From an uncultured Clostridia bacterium (GTDB taxonomy: Bacteria; Bacillota; Clostridia; Oscillospirales; Ruminococcaceae), in NCBI GenBank assembly GCA_947176675.1, contig CAMWRN010000063.1, positions 1 to 10,342 on the forward strand: a DNA stretch of 10,342 nt, written 5' to 3'. The notes beneath the pieces are model-generated. The model searched no databases, was not told the origin of the DNA, and was given only the letters and a program-made list of their open reading frames with translations. Of this stretch, positions 5,404 through 10,342 are shown one piece after another (position 1 is the first letter of the stretch; each line of letters begins with the position of its first letter). The position numbers were made by a program, and so were the translations under genes.

Positions 5404-6939
5404 TTGAGTGGAGAAAATTTTGCAGTGGATCTTCGAAAACAAAAAGTCCTGATTGTTGACGATTCCGAAATGAACCGCTGTATGCTGGCGGATATTCTTG
5501 AGGACGACTACGATATCGTTCAGGCAAAAAACGGCGTTGAAGCGGTTTCTATCCTTAAAGAAAGACATTTTGAGATAGCTTTGGTGATGCTTGATATGGT
5601 CATGCCCGAAATGGACGGTATCGAAGTTCTGGAGGTCATGAACAAACAGCAATGGATCGACAATATTCCCGTTATAATGATCTCTGTGGAAAATTCCGCA
5701 GGCTATATCGAACGCGCTTACAATCTCGGGGTGACCGACTACATAAAGCGTCCCTATGACGCGTTTTCGGTACGCCGCCGCGTTATAAACACCATAATGC
5801 TCTACACCAATCAGAAGAATCTGGTAGGTCTTGTTGCCGACCAGATCTATGAAAAGGAAAAAAGCACCAATCTGATGATAAACATTCTCAGCCATGTTGT
5901 TGAGTTCAGAAACGGCGAGAGCGGTCTGCACGTTATCCACGTTCAAAATATTACCAGGATAATCCTTGAAAAATATGCCGAAAAATATCCGGATTCGGGT
6001 CTTACCGAATCAAGCATAGCAACTATCAGCCTTGCTTCCTCACTCCATGATATAGGAAAAATTTCCATTCCGGAAAGCATACTCAACAAGCCCGGAAAGC
6101 TTACCGATGAAGAATTCGCCATAATGAAGACCCATTCCAGCGTGGGTGCGTCTATGCTGGAAAGCCTTTCGTTCGGTTCGGGCGATCCGCTTATCAAAAC
6201 TGCCTACGAGATCAGCCGCTGGCACCATGAGCGTCACGACGGAAGAGGCTACCCCGACAGGCTTGAAGGGGATAAGATACCGCTTTCGGCTCAGGTAGTT
6301 TCGGTTGCTGACGTTTATGACGCTCTCACAAGCGAACGTGTTTATAAAAAAGCTTTCTCACACGAAAAGGCAATAGATATGATCCTCGGAGGAGAGTGCG
6401 GTACTTTCAATCCCAAGATACTTGAGTGTCTGAAGGAAACATCGGATATACTTAAAGATACCCTTAACCTTACTGCTGCAGAACATTTAAGTCCGCGCGG
6501 AGTTAAGAATATTACCGAGGAAATCTTGAAAAACAATGATTTGGACGTCCCCGGAAAGACTTTGAACAATTTGGAAAACGAGATCGCAAAGCACAAATTC
6601 CTCCAATCCATTTCCAGAGAGATACAGTTCGAGTACGGAAACGATCCTGCTATGCTTAATATTTCCGAGTTCGGAGCTAAAAAGCTTGGACTTCCCGAAA
6701 ATATTTCCGATCCTAAAAACAGCGAACAGCTTATGTCGGTCATTTCAAAAGAAAGCCTTAACGAGCTATCCGAGGCGGTCTATAAAGCTACCTTTGAGCA
6801 GCCTGTTACCGAATATGAGTGCGATCTGAAGATAGACGGGGAATTGAAACACTGCAAGATCATCTGCCTTACTATTTGGGCGGACGATGACCACAGCCGC
6901 CGCGACGGCGTAGTCGGCAAGGTCTTTGACGCCGAATAA
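5404..6939 (+). CDS. Response regulator with receiver, HD-GYP phosphodiesterase and PAS-like C-terminal part
   Basis: This 511-residue cytoplasmic response regulator resembles RpfG. Residues ~12-130 are a receiver with D19/D20, phosphoacceptor D64 (VMLDMVMPEMDG), S94 and K115 (IKRPYD). Residues ~155-345 are an HD-GYP domain with H215-D216 and K219 (HDIGK), H244, H274-H275-E276, the HHERHDGRGYP signature (GYP at 282-284) and D303. All main metal ligands are present, so hydrolysis of c-di-GMP or a related cyclic dinucleotide is expected. Residues ~395-511 look like a PAS-type fold (FLQSISREIQFEYGNDP, LGLPENI), an unusual position after the output domain. The start is TTG at 5404, 8 nt after AGGAG (5391-5395); the first in-frame ATG lies inside the receiver core and cannot be the start. 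It is the second gene behind HPt, its likely phosphodonor. Confidence 0.93.
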   Translation: MSGENFAVDLRKQKVLIVDDSEMNRCMLADILEDDYDIVQAKNGVEAVSILKERHFEIALVMLDMVMPEMDGIEVLEVMNKQQWIDNIPVIMISVENSAGYIERAYNLGVTDYIKRPYDAFSVRRRVINTIMLYTNQKNLVGLVADQIYEKEKSTNLMINILSHVVEFRNGESGLHVIHVQNITRIILEKYAEKYPDSGLTESSIATISLASSLHDIGKISIPESILNKPGKLTDEEFAIMKTHSSVGASMLESLSFGSGDPLIKTAYEISRWHHERHDGRGYPDRLEGDKIPLSAQVVSVADVYDALTSERVYKKAFSHEKAIDMILGGECGTFNPKILECLKETSDILKDTLNLTAAEHLSPRGVKNITEEILKNNDLDVPGKTLNNLENEIAKHKFLQSISREIQFEYGNDPAMLNISEFGAKKLGLPENISDPKNSEQLMSVISKESLNELSEAVYKATFEQPVTEYECDLKIDGELKHCKIICLTIWADDDHSRRDGVVGKVFDAE

Positions 6940-6967
6940 GCTGTGGAGAGTGAACTATAAATATGTA

Positions 6968-6988
6968 GGGACGGAACACGTCCGTCCC
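6968..6988. repeat. Hairpin behind the HD-GYP gene
   Basis: GGGACGGA (6968-6975) and TCCGTCCC (6981-6988) form a perfect 8-bp GC-rich stem with a 5-nt loop, flanked by ATATG/CATAT. It lies in the 128-bp gap between convergent genes. There is no T-run on either strand, so it may be a weak terminator or, more likely, a dispersed small hairpin repeat. I see nothing else in this gap beyond short, poorly paired GCGC-rich segments near 7033-7060. Confidence 0.55.
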
Positions 6989-7067
6989 ATATTAAAATTA
7001 AAAACAATGTCGATAATTGTCGGCTGAAAACGGTGCGCTTTTTGAATTTATAAAAGGCGCGCTGTTT

Positions 7068-7910
7068 TTATCCCTTGACAGCGCCCGCGATCACGCCCTC
7101 AATGATATAACGCTGACAAAACAAATAGAAAACTATTATGGGAAGTATTGCCAGCACAAGCATTGCCATGAAGCCGCCCCAATTTACCGCTCCGTATGCC
7201 CCCTGCATTGCAATCTGTATTGCTACGGGCAGAGTTTTGTTTCCCGTACCGAGAATAAGGTATGGGAGCAGATAGTCGTTCCATATCCACATGGCGTTCA
7301 GTATGGTGACAGTTATCGCCGTTGGTTTGAGAATGGGAAGTACTATCATAAAAAATTTCTGTACGGGGTTGCAGCCGTCTATCTCGGCAGCTTCCTCCAG
7401 TTCCAGCGGTATGCTTTTTACGAAGCCGCTGAGCATGAAGACCGACAGTCCCGCGCCGAATCCCAGATACACGAAAATAATTCCAACAGGGTTGTTGAAT
7501 TTCAGCTTTGTCACAACGTAAGTCATGGTATACATTACCATTTGGAAAGGCACTATCATGCTGAACAAAAAGGTGTTGTACAGTATTGTGCTAATCGCCG
7601 ACTTAACTCGGACAAGATACCATGCCGTCATCGAGGTCAGCAAAGCAAGCACCAGTACCGATAACACCGTGATGAACAGTGATCTGCCGAATGCGGCTGC
7701 TATTCCCGCGCTTTTTACGCCGCTGACGTAGTTCTCGAAGCCTGCAAAGGTTTCCTTTGTTGGAAGCTTAAATGGACTTCCCATAATGCTGAACTTAGTC
7801 TTGAACGAGTTCAGGAGTACTATTAGTATCGGGAACAGAAACAGTGCTGCAAGTACTATTAATACTACAAACAGTAGTGTGTTCAGCCGTTTTTTCTGCG
7901 GGATATTCAT
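7068..7910 (-). CDS. ABC sugar importer permease, MalG type
   Basis: This 280-residue membrane protein is the second permease of a carbohydrate ABC importer (CUT1 class). About six membrane segments are visible, the first at residues ~12-34 (TLLFVVLIVLAALFLFPILIVLL within it). The EAA loop that docks with the ATPase is EEAAEIDGCNPVQKFFMIVLPILKP, and the C terminus ends in the usual YIIEGVIAGAVKG. Its start codon shares one base with the stop of the MalF-type gene (TGATG at 7908-7912), a sign of coupled translation. No ATPase gene follows in the window; Gram-positive CUT1 importers often share one encoded elsewhere. The sugar cannot be told from the permease. Confidence 0.95.
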   Translation of the reverse strand: MNIPQKKRLNTLLFVVLIVLAALFLFPILIVLLNSFKTKFSIMGSPFKLPTKETFAGFENYVSGVKSAGIAAAFGRSLFITVLSVLVLALLTSMTAWYLVRVKSAISTILYNTFLFSMIVPFQMVMYTMTYVVTKLKFNNPVGIIFVYLGFGAGLSVFMLSGFVKSIPLELEEAAEIDGCNPVQKFFMIVLPILKPTAITVTILNAMWIWNDYLLPYLILGTGNKTLPVAIQIAMQGAYGAVNWGGFMAMLVLAILPIIVFYLFCQRYIIEGVIAGAVKG

Positions 7911-8758
7911 CAGCTTTCCACCTCCCTGCTGCCTGTCAGTTTAAGCTGTGCAAAGGCTATCAGAGCCACAATCAGGAAGAATATCACCGCTTTTGCCTGA
8001 CCTACACCCTGCCAGCCGGCACGTCCGTAAAAGGTATTGTAGATGTCAAGAGCGAGCATTGCCGTTTTTCTTGCGGGAGCACCTGCGGTAAGGGCAAGGT
8101 TCTGGTCGAACAGCTTGAACGAATTGGTAAGGGTCAGAAAAGTACAAATGGTAATGGACGGCATAAGCATTGGTATAGTGACATTTCCCAGGGTCTGGAA
8201 ACGGTTTGAGCCGTCTATTTCCGCTGCTTCGTGGAGATCGCGGGGGATATTCTGCAAGCCCGCGATATAGATTACCATCATATAGCCGATGAGCTGCCAG
8301 TTTGTGAGGACAACCAGTCCCCAGAAACCGTACTTTGCGCTGTAGCTGATGTCAACGCCGAAATTCGCAAGCACGCCGTTTATAATAAGATTCCAGATAT
8401 AACCGAGTACTATACCGCCTATAAGGTTGGGCATGAAGAAAATTGTGCGGAAAATATTTTTTCCGCGGACAGCTCCCGTAAGAGCCAAAGCCAGCAAAAA
8501 CGCAAACAGATTTACGGTAATTACCGAGACCACGGTAAACAAAGCTGTGAAGCCAAGCGCGCGGAGAAAATCATTGTTGCTGAAAGCCTTGATATAATTT
8601 CCGAAGCCTACCCATTCGGCGTTGGAAACGGTTGTAAATTTATTGAACGACAGATAGATACCCATGATAAAGGGTACTATAAAGAATGCCGCAAACGCCG
8701 CAAGTGTGGGAAGCACAAACAGCGGAAAATATTTTTTTATCGTGATCAGTCCTTTCAT
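7910..8758 (-). CDS. ABC sugar importer permease, MalF type
   Basis: This 282-residue membrane protein is the first permease of the importer. Six membrane segments are apparent, starting with residues ~11-33, followed by the typical external loop (SFNKFTTVSNAEWVGFGNYIKAF). The ATPase-docking loop is HEAAEIDGSNRFQTLGNVTIPML. The short N terminus is normal for Gram-positive MalF homologues, which lack the extra segments of the E. coli protein. The ATG at 8758 has only a poor ribosome binding site (GGAA directly upstream), so expression may lean on translation from the binding-protein gene 35 bp upstream. It overlaps the MalG-type gene by one base. Confidence 0.95.
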   Translation of the reverse strand: MKGLITIKKYFPLFVLPTLAAFAAFFIVPFIMGIYLSFNKFTTVSNAEWVGFGNYIKAFSNNDFLRALGFTALFTVVSVITVNLFAFLLALALTGAVRGKNIFRTIFFMPNLIGGIVLGYIWNLIINGVLANFGVDISYSAKYGFWGLVVLTNWQLIGYMMVIYIAGLQNIPRDLHEAAEIDGSNRFQTLGNVTIPMLMPSITICTFLTLTNSFKLFDQNLALTAGAPARKTAMLALDIYNTFYGRAGWQGVGQAKAVIFFLIVALIAFAQLKLTGSREVES

Positions 8759-8793
8759 TTCCGACGGTAAAGATCGTTTGCTTTTTTGATATA

Positions 8794-10182
8794 TTACAAT
8801 TCCAGATTTGCGCTTTCTGTTTTCCAGCTCGACTTAACAGCGTCCTCAACGTCCTGCCATTCGATAGTTCCCTGAGCGTACTGAAGCAAAGCCGCGCCGA
8901 AATCGTCCTTGAAATTCTGACTGGGGAAAAGAGTGAAGTTCCAAGGGATATTTTGTATGCCGTCCTCGTCCATCCAGTCAAGAACCTCATGGGTGAGCGG
9001 ATCTTCGGGTCTTTCCGCATCGGTAAAGGTGTCGAACGGAGCGATAAAGCCGAGGCTTCCGGTAACATAACTTTTGCCGCTTTCGCTGGAATTGAGCCAG
9101 AAAAGAAAATCAGCCGCGTCCTTTTGAAGCGTCTCGTCAGCCTGAGAATTTATGCAGAAAAAGTTTTCCGTTCCAATGCAAAGCCCCTGATTTTCCTCGC
9201 CGTCCATTCCAGTGTATATGGGAAGATACTTGATGTTGTCGGCAGTTACAACATTTCCGCTTATGCCGTTTATCTGACTCCAAGCCCAGTTTCCGTTCTG
9301 TACCATTGCACATTCGCCGAGAGCAAATTCCGCCATTGATTCATCGGTTATCTTTGAACCGAGAACTTTTCTGTCAACAGTGGAATTGTTTATATAGAGA
9401 TCGAAAATGTTCTTGAAATTCTGACCGTACTGGAAAGAAATTTCCTTTGTGCCGTCTCCCGTAAGGTCAACACTGTTGTTGTGGAACTCGTAGTAAATCG
9501 GAACGTTTGCAAGATGAGTCTGCCATCTCCAGTCGTCTCCGGGTTTGAGAGAAGTACTTGCAAATACGCCTTTTATGCCTAATGCGTCCTTTTTGGACTG
9601 CATATCCTCAACCACAGCTTTAAGATCGGCAAAGCTTTTTATGTCATCAGCATCGTCAAAGGAAACGGCTTTGTCGGGCATATCAAAATATTTTTCCATT
9701 ATTTCGTCGTTGTAGATAATTCCGTATCCCTCAACTGCGTATGGAATTCCGTAGGCTTTTCCGTCAACAGTGAGAGCCATGCTCTTGTCGGTGAGATGAG
9801 CGTAAAGCTCCGTGTTTGTCAGGTCAGCGCAGTAATCCTTCCAGTTTGCGTAGCCGCGGGGACCGTTTACCTGAAAAATCGTAGGAGCCTCGCTGGTTGC
9901 CATTTTTGCACTGAGGGTCTGTTCGTAGGTGTTGTTTGCGGCCGTTTCCACAATGACGGTTTTGCCCGTTTCCTCTTTGTATTTTGCGGCAATTTCCTCG
10001 TATGCAGTGGCTATTTCCGGTTTGAAATTTAGGAAGCGGACTGCCGCGTTATTTCCGTTTCCACCGCCGTTTCCGTTCCCATTTCCGTTGTTTCCGCCTG
10101 TGTCAGAATTTCCTCCGCAGGCTGCAAAAATAAACGGAGCGGCAATTGCTGCGGAAACTAAAAAGCCTATTTGCTTTTTCAT
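8794..10182 (-). CDS. Extracellular sugar-binding lipoprotein of the ABC importer
   Basis: This 462-residue solute-binding protein (MalE-like, family 1) would capture a mono- or oligosaccharide outside the cell and hand it to the two permeases. The signal peptide MKKQIGFLVSAAIAAPFIFA leads to a lipobox ending FAAC, with the lipidated cysteine at residue 22. Residues 23-45 are a Gly/Asn-rich linker that tethers the domain to the membrane. The mature part has family features such as KYKEETGKTVIVE, SEAPTIFQVNGP, GIPYAVEGYGIIYN and MVQNGNWAWSQI. A Met at 10182 follows AAAGGA by 8 nt and starts the signal peptide. The longer reading from 10224 would put 14 residues in front of it and is unlikely. 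As in many sugar systems the binding protein comes first and is probably the most expressed. The substrate cannot be named. Confidence 0.95.
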   Translation of the reverse strand: MKKQIGFLVSAAIAAPFIFAACGGNSDTGGNNGNGNGNGGGNGNNAAVRFLNFKPEIATAYEEIAAKYKEETGKTVIVETAANNTYEQTLSAKMATSEAPTIFQVNGPRGYANWKDYCADLTNTELYAHLTDKSMALTVDGKAYGIPYAVEGYGIIYNDEIMEKYFDMPDKAVSFDDADDIKSFADLKAVVEDMQSKKDALGIKGVFASTSLKPGDDWRWQTHLANVPIYYEFHNNSVDLTGDGTKEISFQYGQNFKNIFDLYINNSTVDRKVLGSKITDESMAEFALGECAMVQNGNWAWSQINGISGNVVTADNIKYLPIYTGMDGEENQGLCIGTENFFCINSQADETLQKDAADFLFWLNSSESGKSYVTGSLGFIAPFDTFTDAERPEDPLTHEVLDWMDEDGIQNIPWNFTLFPSQNFKDDFGAALLQYAQGTIEWQDVEDAVKSSWKTESANLEL

Positions 10183-10215
10183 AATATCAATCCTTTCGAG
10201 TATTAGTTTTTGAAA

Positions 10216-10234
10216 AGCGTACAAAAAACACGCT
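10216..10234. promoter_or_regulatory. Operator-like inverted repeat in front of the sugar-binding gene
   Basis: AGCGT (10216-10220) and ACGCT (10230-10234) are perfect arms around 9 nt, about 34 bp upstream of the start codon. The site could be a repressor site or a leader hairpin. I found no convincing -35/-10 pair for this gene in 10183-10300, and the arms are short. Confidence 0.25.
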
Positions 10235-10300
10235 CTGCTTTTGTATGTTTTGCTATAGTATTTTCAGAAACTGCGTTGCTTATTCATTTATTAGAAATGC

Positions 10301-10337
10301 AAAAAAACGGCGTGCGCGGAAAAATCTGCGAACGCCG
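10301..10337 (-). terminator. Intrinsic terminator of a gene beyond the right edge
   Basis: On the minus strand CGGCGTTCGC (10328-10337) pairs with GCGCACGCCG (10308-10317) with a single mismatch around a 10-nt loop, followed by seven T (10301-10307). It would end a minus-strand gene outside the window and insulate the sugar importer from it, so the importer should have its own promoter between 10183 and 10300. Confidence 0.85.
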
Positions 10338-10342
10338 AACAG

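Noticed and set aside
5287..5946. A 219-codon open frame on the minus strand
   Set aside because: It lies opposite the HD-GYP gene's receiver domain, whose motifs are complete. It has no supporting ribosome binding site or family pattern.
7017..7664. A 215-codon open frame on the + strand
   Set aside because: It lies opposite the MalG-type permease. The translation is rich in His/Tyr/Cys/Arg without any domain, typical of an antisense shadow.
10211..10236. Possible catabolite-repression (cre) site before the sugar-binding gene
   Set aside because: The TG, CG and CA positions do not fit the cre consensus spacing. Only a short inverted repeat remains, which is reported as such.
1..10342. CRISPR arrays, tRNA, rRNA, transposases or integrases
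   Set aside because: I saw no spaced short repeats, no cloverleaf or rRNA sequence, and no recombinase motif on either strand. The only long repeat is the hydG-tail pair.

Overview
The window looks like a chromosomal segment of an anaerobic Gram-positive Clostridium-class bacterium, probably near Ruminococcus/Oscillospiraceae. This rests on the moderate GC content, AGGAGG-type ribosome binding sites, [FeFe]-hydrogenase maturation genes, a lipoprotein-type sugar-binding protein and a phosphotransfer/HD-GYP pair. The assignment is an inference from gene content, not a database match.

Layout. (1) 1-308: one small + strand gene of unknown function. (2) 309-4590, all on the minus strand: a hydrogenase-maturation operon. 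Read in its own direction it has an extended -10 promoter (4682-4710), a structured leader with a hairpin over the ribosome binding site, a 34-codon leader ORF spanning an intrinsic terminator, a TM1266-type small regulator, hydE, hydG, a DUF3788-type gene and a PP2C-type phosphatase. The operon ends in a second, detached copy of the last ~160 bp of hydG (309-468). (3) 4591-4947: a divergent control region with two strong promoters back to back. (4) 4948-6939, + strand: an HPt phosphotransfer protein and a receiver/HD-GYP response regulator with a C-terminal PAS-like part, forming a c-di-GMP-type signalling pair without a kinase. (5) 7068-10182, minus strand: an ABC sugar importer (binding lipoprotein and two permeases, no ATPase). 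(6) 10301-10337: a strong intrinsic terminator belonging to a gene beyond the right edge.

How the genes work together. HydE and HydG build the Fe(CO)2(CN) part of the [FeFe]-hydrogenase H-cluster: HydG makes CO, CN- and the Fe-cysteine synthon from tyrosine, and HydE processes that synthon. HydF is not in the window. The phosphatase and DUF3788 genes sit where further maturation genes might be expected, and they lie between two copies of the hydG tail, so they look like a cassette wedged in behind hydG.

The two most interesting signals are the duplicated hydG tail flanking this cassette, which has acquired its own ribosome binding site and start codon, and the attenuator-like leader with an overlapping small ORF in front of the hydrogenase-maturation genes.
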